A DNA stretch of 64,000 bases from Aricia agestis (lineage: Eukaryota > Arthropoda > Insecta > Lepidoptera > Lycaenidae): assembly GCF_905147365.1 (NCBI RefSeq), contig NC_056420.1, positions 1,188,001 to 1,252,000 on the forward strand, in the 5' to 3' direction. Positions 22,151-31,240 of the stretch are shown here, one piece after another. The notes below the pieces were generated by a model. That model made no database searches. It had not been told where the DNA came from and worked only from the letters and a program-made list of their open reading frames with translations. Every line of letters starts with the position of its first letter. Position 1 is the first letter of the stretch. A program made the translations under genes and the position numbers.

Positions 22151-22494
22151 CAGGGGCTCCTAATCTTTTTCAGCCTGCGGCGCACGCAGTTACACGTAAT
22201 ATATTTTGTCACGGCGCGGCGCCCTATTCTACCTAGCTATAAGAAAAGAGACATAAATAAATACCATTAATGATTATATTTAGGTTAAGCAGATTATTAA
22301 TGAACAAAATATATAGGTAATATTATAATCAACAAATATTTAATCATCTACCTGCTTTACATAATAATTAATATTGTAATTTAATTTCATAATAATTGTA
22401 AATTTCGAATAATGATGGAGGATCGACTCACGGCGCCCCTCTTGCCATTCCACGACGCACCAGGGCGCCGCGGCGCACAGTTTGGGAACCCCTG
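22151..22494. mobile_element. hAT-like MITE with exact 8-bp duplication (344 bp)
   Basis: It begins 'caggggctcctaatcttttt' and ends 'cacagtttgggaacccctg', inverted hAT termini. The target duplication ctataggt is identical on both sides (22143-22150, 22495-22502). The right 80 bases ('gcgccgcggcgcacag') recur at 23733-23802. The frame at 22412-22603 crosses its boundary and is not a gene. Confidence 0.85.
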
Positions 22495-22674
22495 CTATAG
22501 GTCAAAAAGTAGCATTTTGTCGGCCCAAAATAATGTTGTTCTTGGTGACGCGGACGGACCGACCACGGCGGCAGTGGATAAGGGGTATCTAAATATCAAG
22601 TAATATTTTCTGAAACAAAAATTTACTTACAATTGTGCATATTATAAGAAAGGATAAAGCGCCAGCGCTTAGAG

Positions 22675-22852
22675 CAGGGGTTCCCAAACTAATTTTGTCT
22701 ACTGCCCACTTTGAGAGCAAATTATGTTTTAACGCCCCTTTGTTTCAATTTCCCAAGCCTCTCCATAACACCCACATTTTTTCTGGGTCCCACACCGCCC
22801 CCTTTAGACCTTCAGTGCCCACTGGGGGCCGTTATTACTTTGAGAAAGACTG
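22675..22852. mobile_element. hAT-like MITE with exact 8-bp duplication (178 bp)
   Basis: The left terminus 'caggggttcccaaacta' and the right terminus (inverted) 'cagtctttctcaaagta' match partly. The duplication gcttagag is exact at 22667-22674 and 22853-22860. The element reads 'ctgcccactttgagagc' and 'cacaccgcccccttt', a composition unlike its 22151 neighbour, so it is a different family. The frame at 22635-22925 spans it and is incidental. Confidence 0.8.
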
Positions 22853-22860
22853 GCTTAGAG

Positions 22861-23283
22861 AATCAATGATTCTTCTTTTTTCTACGGCGCGGCAAAAATA
22901 TATATGTATGTGCTGTTTCCTTTAATTACATTAACAGGATGTCAGGAAGTGACTATTATTTTCAGAGTTATTTTTAAGCAGATGACTGTGTAACCTTTAA
23001 ACTAAGTTAATCATATCAATAATAGTGTTTTGTTAAGAAATCAATTTTTTCAAAATCAAATATTTGTAGAGCTATAATCGTGAATGCTGTGTCACCTGTT
23101 AAGGTACATGCATCGGTACAAATTACTATTATTGTGTTTAACAAGGTTTTAATGCATGTACTGTTTGGTGTCCTTAATAAAAAAAAACTAGGTAACTACT
23201 AACTGCCCACATGCAGTAACCATAATATAGGTAATATTATATACAGTAGAGCAACGTAACCGTGTTTTATAAAGGAGTCGCTC
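22861..23283. other. No gene recognised
   Basis: No features identified. Confidence 0.4.
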
Positions 23284-23346
23284 TTTTTTTTTTTATGAAA
23301 TAAGGGGGCAAACGAGCAAACGGGTCACCTGATGGAAAGCAACTTA
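23284..23346 (-). mobile_element. S1 SINE, 3' stub (about 60 bp)
   Basis: Poly(T) then the complements of 'gcccccttatttcat', 'acccgtttgctcg' and 'gcttccatcaggtg', truncated after 'gttgctttcc'. Confidence 0.8.
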
Positions 23347-23732
23347 TAAAAAAGTCAGTCACTGATCGTTATAACACGTGGGCCCTTGATTACGCGTGTG
23401 CGTGCGCCAATACAGGCGGTCTAGTATGAATCTGACCTACTGTATGTGTGTCTATTGTGATAACGGTGTGTAAGCAGCTTACCAGGTTTATATGGACCCT
23501 TTACGAGTGTCGCGACACCAGCTTTATATGATTTAGGAGCGTGCGGGATTTCTTATGCCTGGGTCAATTTTATTGGCTGCGTGAAAAGGGAATTTTCATT
23601 TCGATCGAATGGCAAAATAGTTAAAAGCTAGGTTAGTACCTATCTCATAAGATGAAAAAGAAAATATAAGATCAAATCATATAGTAGTGTATAATTGCTA
23701 TACACCAGTAAAGACAACTGCGCAGGCTAGAT

Positions 23733-23802
23733 GACTCACGGCACTCGTCTTGCCTTTCCACGACGCACTAGGGCGCCGCGGCGCACAGTTTGGGAACCCC
23801 TG
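23733..23802. mobile_element. Right end of the 22151-type hAT MITE
   Basis: 'gactcacggc', 'ttccacgacgcac', 'gggcgccgcggcgcacag' and 'tttgggaacccctg' match 22424-22494 closely. No left terminus precedes it, so this is a broken copy or one flank of a rearrangement. Confidence 0.7.
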
Positions 23803-24056
23803 CTTTAAGGTATTATGACATACCAACGGCAACGTAGGTATATTGTGAAAAACCATATTCGGAAAACCCTAGCAAACACAGCGAAATAACTTAGCGGCAA
23901 CCATCAGCAACTAAACATTGACTCGATAGCCTTCAAGTGATACTACAGGATCTAGAATAGATCCTGGGCAGTATTTAATGTAGCTTTTGAATTTGTCATC
24001 AAACATCACGGGAATGTCATTTAGGGCTGCCTCATAGTCTTCAATTTTGTGTAGAG

Positions 24057-24174
24057 GTTTTTTTTATAAAATAACTGTGCAAACGAGCAAAAATGGGTCA
24101 CCTGATTGAAAGCAACTACCATCGCCCATAGACACAGGCAACTTTAGAGGAGCTGCAGGTGCGTTGCCGGCCTT
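24057..24174 (-). mobile_element. S1 SINE, diverged 3' portion
   Basis: The tail complement, the 'tgatggaaagcaac'-like block (here 'tgattgaaagcaac') and 'gagctgcaggtgcgttgccg' are present with more substitutions than other copies, suggesting an older insertion. Confidence 0.7.
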
Positions 24175-24515
24175 TACGTTTTATTCACAATTTCTCTTGC
24201 TCACTCCTCTTCTTTTTAGATTTACAATGAGATTTTTTATCCAAAGAGATTTTATTTAGACATAAAATAAGTAGCTTTATCACAAATGTAAAATAAACTC
24301 GTCAGCGTTGTGAAGGTTTTGTGTTTCCGTCCGTCGCCAATAAGCAGGGTTATGTTTATGTTATGGTGCACGGTGTATATAGGTACTAACATAATACTGT
24401 ATTTATGTGGTACGCTCTGATATATAGACTCCAGAGATGGATTGTTGAATTTGAGTTTGGGAGCGTATCAGGATAAAATACGTGTTGGTGGTGAGACTGA
24501 CACATTAAATATTAT
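24175..24515. other. No gene recognised
   Basis: No features identified. Confidence 0.4.
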
Positions 24516-24685
24516 CATTCCCTTCCTTTCCCATCCCTACCCTCCCCTATTACCCTATTCCCTCTTAAAAGGCCGGCAACGCACCGGCAGCTCTTCTGAT
24601 GCTGCGAGTGTCCATGGGCGACGGAAGTTGCTTTCCATCAGGTGACCCGTTTGCTCGTTTGCCCCCTTATTTCATTTAAAAAAAA
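24516..24685 (+). mobile_element. S1 SINE, 5'-truncated
   Basis: It starts in the CCCTTCC spacer, then 'ggccggcaacgcaccggcag', 'ccatgggcgacggaagttgc', 'ccgtttgctcgtttgccccc' and a short A-run. The 24442-24645 frame is a read-through. Confidence 0.85.
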
Positions 24686-24937
24686 TCATGTTTTTTTGGC
24701 TGGGTCCGAATCGATCCAGTTATTATAGCCAGCCCTACTCCGAAAGTCGCCAGCGTCCTTGAGCAATTTAGCAACATTCGTACCCGGTTGGCCGTGATGA
24801 GAATGTTCAGATAACTCCAGACTAATGCTCTATTAAAGCAGATTTATGCTCGCAAGACCAGCTCTAAGTGGCTTACAAAGTATGATAGTTAGAGCATACA
24901 CATAGGCACGTTTCTGCTCTAGATGTGTGTCGTTGAA

Positions 24938-25260
24938 GCCTCCGAGGGGCAGTGGCTTAGAGTGTAGCTCTTGACTTGAAGGTCGTACGTTCGATTCACG
25001 CATTGGAAAAAGTTCGGTCGCTGTCTTACAAGGACGATGATCCAAGCGTTGAATGTATATGTACTATGTAGTACGAAAGGCGGTGCTACCTTACTTATGC
25101 TACCGCCCTATGCCTGATATCGCGCCAGTCGGGTCGGTCATCCGTCCCACTGGGTTATGACTTATGAGATTTACTCTCAATGAAGGCAGGATGGAAAGAC
25201 TTACTGGGGCACTATGAAGTGAGTCCTGCGTATTTGGCCTGGTTTCAATGAAACCTGAAA
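24938..25260 (+). mobile_element. S3 tRNA-derived SINE, old diverged copy
   Basis: The head 'gcctccgaggggcagtggct' and the B-box-like 'acgttcgattcacgc' are followed by the family body: 'gatgatccaagcgtt', 'cccactgggttatga', 'gggcactatgaa', 'ggcctggtttcaatgaaac'. It is more diverged than the next copy, which starts 4 bases after it in the same orientation. Confidence 0.7.
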
Positions 25261-25263
25261 CCT

Positions 25264-25671
25264 AACGCCTCCGTGGTCTAGTGGTTAGAGCGCGGCTCGC
25301 GACTCCAGAGGTCATGGGTTTGAATCCCGCGTTGGAAACATGTTATTTCCAAGTTTGGTTAGGACAATGCAGGCTGATCACCTGAAGTAAGATGATCCAT
25401 GCGTCGGATGGGCATGTAAAAAGTCGGTCCTGCGCCTGATCTCTCGCCAGTCGTGTCGGTCTCCCGTCCCACTGGGTTATGAGAGTGAAAGGAAGAAAGA
25501 GCAAGAGTGCTCTTGTGTACTGCGCACACACTTGGGCACTATAAAATTATTCCTGCGTAACAGGCCTGGTTTCAATGAAACTGGCCACCGTCACCAAAAC
25601 CGGTGTGGGGAATATTATTATTAATGAAACCTACTACCGTCGCCGAAACCGGTGAGGCTGGCATTATTATA
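25264..25671 (+). mobile_element. S3 tRNA-derived SINE with duplicated tail
   Basis: The head is 'gcctccgtggtctagtggtt' (A-box-like) then 'catgggtttgaatcccgcg' (B-box-like). The body has 'gatgatccatgcgtcggatg', 'cccactgggttatgagag', 'tgcgcacacacttgggcact' and 'ggcctggtttcaatgaaact'. The terminal 'ccgtcaccaaaaccggtg' is followed by a second tail, 'ccgtcgccgaaaccggtg' (about 25634). The 3' side does not pair with the 5' acceptor-like bases, so this is not a working tRNA. Confidence 0.85.
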
Positions 25672-25966
25672 GAGAAAAGTTTCGTTATAACTTGTATTGT
25701 CGTGTCACAATTTGTTAAAAATTACTTTTAATTTTCCTAAACAGGAAACATCTGACGAAGTCTTAAAACGGCAAATGAAGCAAAAACGCGAGGTGTGATA
25801 AACTAATGTTATATCCTAATTCCTGTCCGTCTGTCTGTAATTATAGTCGGCAGATCGCGTGCTGCAAATTATGGAGATCAACAATACCTCTTTCACTTTT
25901 TGTCTGACCATACATTTTGCAATTATACGAGGTGGTCCATATTATTTTATTGACAAAAACTAGCGA

Positions 25967-26670
25967 CCCGCCCCGGCTACGCACGGGTATAAAATATATT
26001 ATAGCCTATGTCACTGAAAAAATGATTAAAATCGATTCAGTAGTTTTGATTTTAAATTATTTAATATTAATTTGTAACCCGTGGCCCGCATTGGTCGGTA
26101 CTGCCGCAAAAGCTACGTCCAGTAATTTTTAAATCTGTAATATCTTCGAAAATATTCATTTAAAATTTCAATCATAATATTATGCTGTAAAAGGCCATAG
26201 TCAATAATGTATTTAAAGTATTTAATTGAATAAAAATTATTGCCGTACCTATTGGTTAAAATCGCTTCGAAAATTAGCCATTATTTCAAGTTAAAAGTAA
26301 ATGACAAAAAAATGTTATTGTGGGATATCCATAAGAGATATACGTAGTTTTCTGTAGACCTTTTCAATGTGTACAAATACTTGGTACATTATTTTGATAA
26401 ATCTTGTAGGGTTCAGTCTGCGATTGCAATGTAAGCGGAAGAAAAAGGAATTATTTACGACATCACATTAGAAACCCCAACAATAACAGTATTTCTCCAC
26501 TATTTAATAAATGTTTTTATACTTCTAAACCTTCCTCTTGAATCACTGTATCTATTAAAGAAAACCTCATTAAAATCCGTTGCGTAGTTTTAAAGATAGG
26601 GAACAAAGGGACATGAGGGAAAAAAAGCGACTTTGTATTCTCGTGTTACAATATTAGTTACCGTATACTC
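25967..26670 (+). mobile_element. 'CTAGCGACCCGCCCCGGC' family repeat, interrupted or diverged
   Basis: The head is 'actagcgacccgccccggct' and 'acgcacgggta'. The expected tail appears at 26558-26665: 'aaaacctcattaaaatccgt', 'tgcgtagttttaaagat', 'gggacatgagg' and 'agcgactttgta'. The middle (26063-26550) is unrecognised, so I cannot tell insertion from divergence. Confidence 0.45.
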
Positions 26671-26671
26671 C

Positions 26672-26740
26672 TCCGAAACGGCTTTACTGATTTTAACCAA
26701 ATCTTATACGTATATTCAGTAGGTATCAGAATCGGCTACT
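26672..26740 (+). mobile_element. Short fragment of an 'actcctccgaaacggct' repeat
   Basis: 'tactcctccgaaacggcttt' then 'actgattttaaccaaat' resembles 39712-39745 ('aactcctctaaaacggctca', 'acggattttaatgaaat'). Confidence 0.4.
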
Positions 26741-27074
26741 GGCTATTTTTTTAAATTGATAAGTACATTAATTGTTGAACAAATAATAGTAAACTACTAC
26801 AACTCGAGATTGATGGCGACCATTGTTTGTGAGACGGGATAGTGATGGACGTTGCCATGGTGCTATACTTATTAGTCACTTCAATAAAATAATAATATGG
26901 GCGAAATACTTTAATATTAATATACATAATATATAAAATAATATTAAATATTATGTAGTGATCCCGCGAGCGCCCCACATTAGTAGCGCCCACTTCGAAA
27001 CGGGCGTAAATCGCAATATTTTAATTTCGCCATAACTTCTAAACCAAACGTCCAATTTTAATCATTCACAGACC

Positions 27075-28003
27075 AAATGAATCAATGATTTCTAAAACAA
27101 CATAAGTAACTAAAAGTAAAATTTTCAGGAGACACAAAAACCTGGATAATTTTTGATAATGCAAGTAATATATTATAATTATGTATATTATATTTTATAT
27201 TTCTGTATATATAGCTCCTAATAATGTTTTTTTATACGTCTTTTTATTTTATTTTAGTATAAATAAATGGATAATAAAGTTTTTCACTTATGTGCTTTTG
27301 ACATTAAATCTGTTACTTGTGTTGTTTTGATACCCAAGAAACTACTGTAACATAAAATAATAACTCAAATACTCATATTTATTCAACTTTATTAATCTTA
27401 AAATCATAACATAATGTTATGATTTTATAGTTATGCATCATCTCCCACTTCATCTACAGTTTCTACTGTTGTGGTTGGCCACTCCAAAATTTCAGGTATA
27501 AAAAAGGTATCAGGACATAGGAAATTAACTTTTTGATATCTTAATTTTTTTTTATATTTATCGGTAAGTATCAAAAGTTCGAAACGTAATGTTGGTCGAA
27601 TTTATTGCTAATTTACGCCATTGAAGGTCAAACAAAGGTTAAACGTATTTGTTCAAAAATATAAGTAACTAATGGGTATTTTTTTCGTTTAAATACAGAA
27701 AAACGATCACTGACCTTATTCCTCGAAATGTTTTTGTAATGAGCAAAATTAAAAAAAAAATGGACAATCCCCATTGTATGCACTTGTGTTGTTCTAACAA
27801 TCACCGAAGAGAAATGTCAGTCAGTTATGTTGTTCTAACACTAAGCGGTATTTTCAGTAGTTCAATTTACATAAAAAATGCAAAGCAATTGTGTTGTTTT
27901 AATGCACAATTTATTAATGGCCATAGACTAAATCCAAAATCGCTATAAACTCGATTTCGGCAAAAATGTTAGTTATGTTGTTTTAGAAATCATCGATTCA
28001 AAT
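27075..28003. mobile_element. Candidate DNA transposon remnant with 36-bp inverted repeats
   Basis: Arms 27075-27110 and 27968-28003 are reverse complements with 4 mismatches; the shared core is 'atgatttctaaaacaacata'. The motif TTGTGTTGTTYTAA or TTATGTTGTTYTA recurs at 27315, 27782, 27823, 27887 and within the right arm, and in inverse within the left arm. This is the arrangement expected of transposase-binding subterminal repeats. A minus-strand coding remnant with poly(A) signals lies inside (27431-27601). No clear target duplication is seen and the superfamily is unknown. Confidence 0.5.
27431..27601 (-). pseudogene. 56-codon C-terminal coding remnant, unknown (transposase?)
   Basis: The frame opens right after a stop (27602-27604) without an ATG and ends at TAA (27431-27433). 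It begins IRPTLRFELLILTDKYKKKL and ends with the acidic tail TVETVDEVGDDA. Basic-then-acidic patterning and balanced codons look coding. On the same strand AATAAAG and AATAAATA follow the stop (about 27375-27393), after a 'aatcataacataatgttatg' hairpin. It sits within the inverted-repeat element 27075-28003, so I infer the 3' end of its lost transposase. The family is not recognised. Confidence 0.4.
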
Positions 28004-28462
28004 ATAATCTACATAAACTGTACTTAGTGATGAAATAATTTATTTTCATAAGGATTATTAGCATGAGTAAAATAAACTCGTTTAAATGTAGTCCAAAAAA
28101 AATATCAAGATTTTTTTAAATAAAAGAATGGTTGTTGTGCCTCACTTGACATAGATACTTAGACTACATTTACTTAGAACATTGTATAGTTCTATCTTTT
28201 ATAGTGTTACGTGTTAGGGTTCGAGGATTTGGAGAGAAAGACCTGGTGACTCTCTTGAAGACTTTATTAACACCGCGCTAAACACTAGGTCACAACACTT
28301 AGCACTAAGTCCAAACACTAATCACTAGGTCCAATCACTAAGCACTATCACTGTCCTATGTCGTAGCCAAGTCGCAGGTTTCACTGGTTCACTCACTATT
28401 GATCACTTGTTGTCGCCTCGAAGATCGCTCAGATTGAACTGACTCGCCGGGCCTGCCTGCGG

Positions 28463-28473
28463 CTTTTTATATA
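28463..28473 (-). promoter_or_regulatory. TATA box of the solo LTR
   Basis: The minus strand reads tatataaaaag inside the LTR, upstream of a GC-rich stretch and about 200 bases before the AATAAA signal. It is the expected start-site selector of the element's U3 promoter. Confidence 0.6.
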
Positions 28474-28596
28474 GCGAGACGAATTCCAGAAAGTTCCCGA
28501 TTCACGTAAACAAGTAAACAGTTCCCAACTTGCTAGGAGGCTCGAGCATGTACCACAATAAAACTGCCGTCCTTACGATAAGTGCAATAAGTTGAA

Positions 28597-28640
28597 TTTA
28601 ATTTAGACCTTATGGACTCAGTCATAAGGTCTAAATTAAA
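28597..28640. repeat. Hairpin inside the LTR U3, 18-bp perfect arms
   Basis: 'tttaatttagaccttatg' and its exact reverse complement are separated by 8 bases. The position, upstream of the LTR TATA box, suggests a structured U3 segment. Confidence 0.7.
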
Positions 28641-28904
28641 ACACGTAAACACGCAAACAAATAAACGGTAAACACGTAAACAAACATTGGACCTTTCTAG
28701 AAGGTTCGAGTATATACTTGTGCACCTCATGCCATCTAGTATTGAGTAGGGGATTTATGTTGCCTGTGCTCCCTCGGTAAGCTTCGCTGGTTTGTCGCTA
28801 GATGGCACCACGTGTCCGTATACCATGTACCGTAACAATAGTACGCAAAATAAGTGAATTTTCTGGTTGTTTCCGAAAAGCTGAAATATTACGGAACCCT
28901 ATAT

Positions 28905-29070
28905 TTTCCAAAATAAGAAGTAGCCTATGTTTCTCGTAAATAATGTATTATGTAGCTTTCGAATGGTGAAAGAATTTTTAAAATCGGTCCAGTAGTTTTT
29001 GAGCCTATTCATTACAATTAAACATACAAACAAACAAACAAAGTTTACCTCTTTATAATATTAGTATAGA
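28905..29070 (+). mobile_element. Retroposon 3' region ('ctctttataatattagtata' tail)
   Basis: 'aaaataagaagtagcctatg', 'gtagctttcgaatggtgaaa', 'aaaatcggtccagtagtttt', a CAAA run and 'ctctttataatattagtata'. It shares its tail with the minus-strand copy at 45284-45514. Confidence 0.65.
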
Positions 29071-30240
29071 TAACTCGGTGCAGTAAATAGACAATATTTT
29101 TTGTATGCTGTAGGTAAATAGAAGCGATCATCATCATTTCTGAGCTAATCGTCATAGCATAACACTAATAAAAAACTTAATTCATCTCACCAAGTCCGCC
29201 ATTTTAAAGTAAAAAAAAATCTTAAGGCAAACATCACACAAATTAGATCACGCTACCAGATTCAATAAAAAAAAACATTCCGATAACAATATCTAAGGCG
29301 GCAAAATATTTGAAAACAATAAATTCCATGTTCTTTTATTTATAGAAACAGTCTATTAATAAAATTCCAGTGAACAATTAAAAAATGTTAATCTGACAAC
29401 AAGCAAAAGCTGACCGCACACGCTCACGACACGTTCAAAATCCTATAAGGACCAACACAGACTTGCGATTTCAAATCAGACAATTTTTTAGGAAGAGAAA
29501 AGTGTTTGTGTTGTGACATGCTTTAGATATTATTTATTGTATTATAAGACGAATACAGAATCAAACAAAACTAACATTTAAACATATTATGACATAACAC
29601 AAAATATTCTAACCACTAGAAGTGGTTGAAATTGGTGCATACTTACAATATGTAAGATCTGTTAAATAATTTATTCTACCAGTAGACCTCAGAATAGTAA
29701 ATAGAGAAACAAATAGTTAAATTAAGGAACAAAATTTAAAAAATTATAATATTTTGTAAGTACTTCTGTAAACAATAAAAGTACCTAGGTATCCCAAATT
29801 CTCGAATTTTCCACTCTAACATTTCCACAGCAAATTATATATTTTTTTTATACTTATAATCTATCTGATAGTATTGTGTATTTGGATCTTTAACTAAGTT
29901 CTGGACGTTGAAAAATTGAAATCGCAAGTTTACGCTCTGCCTTAGTTTTTTCGGTGGGCGGCATTCGTCATTCGCCTTTGATCCACCGCTGGCCGCCACC
30001 GTGGCCGACAAATCGCCCGCTACTGCTCACACATTACATTCCATTCGCTCCTATTCTACCTCTAATCCGACCTTAACGCTAATCTCATAAGGGTCAGGGC
30101 CATAAGCTGGGAAGTAAAGCTCTGCTCACACATAACTTACCACGATCTGTTCTAGGAAGGGACCAGCTTATGAATAGTTTGAATGTCTGCTATTTTTGAA
30201 GATTTCGATTGTTGGAGAGTAAAATAATTACTATAATATG
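29071..30240. other. No gene recognised; possible MITE 29447-29944
   Basis: A perfect 14-bp inverted pair, 'acttgcgatttcaa' (29461-29474) and its complement (29916-29929), is preceded on each arm by 'taagg' about 15 bases out. This could be an eroded 500-bp MITE. The rest, including a GC-rich patch at 29955-30015, is unassigned. Confidence 0.35.
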
Positions 30241-30365
30241 TTTTTTTTTTTTTTTTTTCCTTTATTCAAAGCATTACAATAAACTTACAGAAAAACATGA
30301 CATAGTTTCCCATACAAAAACCTAAAAGGTTTATCGGTTTGGGAGAGACGTTCTGTTTATATACT

Positions 30366-31050
30366 ATTCTTAAACTACTTTAGTACCTATTTAGTATTAT
30401 TTTATGACTACTCTTACATTACATAACATTTTAAGTTAACAATTAAGTACTTTAATTTTTAAACTATTTTAGTACCTATTTGATATTATTTTATGACTAC
30501 TCTTACATTACATAACATTTTAAGTTAACAATTACTTTAATTTTTAAACTATTTTAGTACCTATTTGATATTGTTTTATGACTACTCTTACATTACATAA
30601 CATTTTAAGTTAACAATTACTTTAATTTTTAAACTATTTTAGTACCTATTTGATGTTATTTTATGATTTCATATCATTATAAGTTAACAATTACTTTAAT
30701 TTTTAAACTATTTTAGTACCTATTTGATATTATTTTATGACTACTCTTACATTACATATCATTTTAAGTTAACAATTACTTTAATTTTTAAACTATTTTA
30801 GTACCTATTTGATATTATTTTATGACTACTCTTACATTACATACATTTTAAGTTAACAATTACTTTAATTTTTTAAACTACTTTAGCACCTATTTGATAT
30901 TATTTTATGACTACTCTTACATTACATAACATTTTAAGTTAACAATTACTTTATTTTTTTTTTAAACTACTTTAGCACCTATTTGATATTATTTTATGAC
31001 TACTCTTACATTACATAACATTTTAGGTTAACAATTACTTTTTTTTTTTT
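30366..31050 (-). repeat. 85-bp tandem repeat in the LINE 3' UTR (about 8 units)
   Basis: Units beginning 'actactcttacattacat' start at 30407, 30496, 30581, 30740, 30825, 30910 and 30999. A shortened unit lies near 30660-30690 and a partial one before 30407. Differences are few (for example 'ttgatatt/ttgatgtt', 'agtacc/agcacc'), so units have been homogenised or expanded recently. Poly(T) runs between the last units vary in length. Confidence 0.9.
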
Positions 31051-31240
31051 TTTTAAGAACTAAGGTTACACAAACATGTTATTATTAATTGTATTTCCAC
31101 TTGTACACCTGCACATGCACATTGCACATGCATGGATGTACAATGTACATATGCACATGTAGTAGGCATACATACAATATGTACACCTCACACCTGTACT
31201 CTCTTACATTGAATTTAAGCACAGATTACTAAAAAATATT

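Larger units (their letters stand above)
28201..28841 (-). mobile_element. Solo LTR with 4-bp target duplication
   Basis: 28205-28837 (633 bp) begins TGTTAC and ends GTAACA, and is flanked by identical ATAG tetramers (28201-28204, 28838-28841). Read on the minus strand it has a TATA box (TATATAAAAAG, complement of 28463-28473) and, about 200 bases downstream, AATAAAG (complement of 28262-28268), the layout of U3-R-U5 in a gypsy/Pao-type LTR. No gag, pol or second LTR is adjacent, so recombination between LTRs has removed the interior. Confidence 0.8.

Noticed and set aside
25264..25340. tRNA-like heads at 25264 and 34072
   Set aside because: The 5' bases GCCTCCG have no complementary 3' partner. 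Both continue into the same 350-bp SINE body.
30366..31050. Regular repeats that might be a CRISPR array
   Set aside because: Units are contiguous 85-bp tandem copies without spacers, in the 3' UTR of a eukaryotic LINE.
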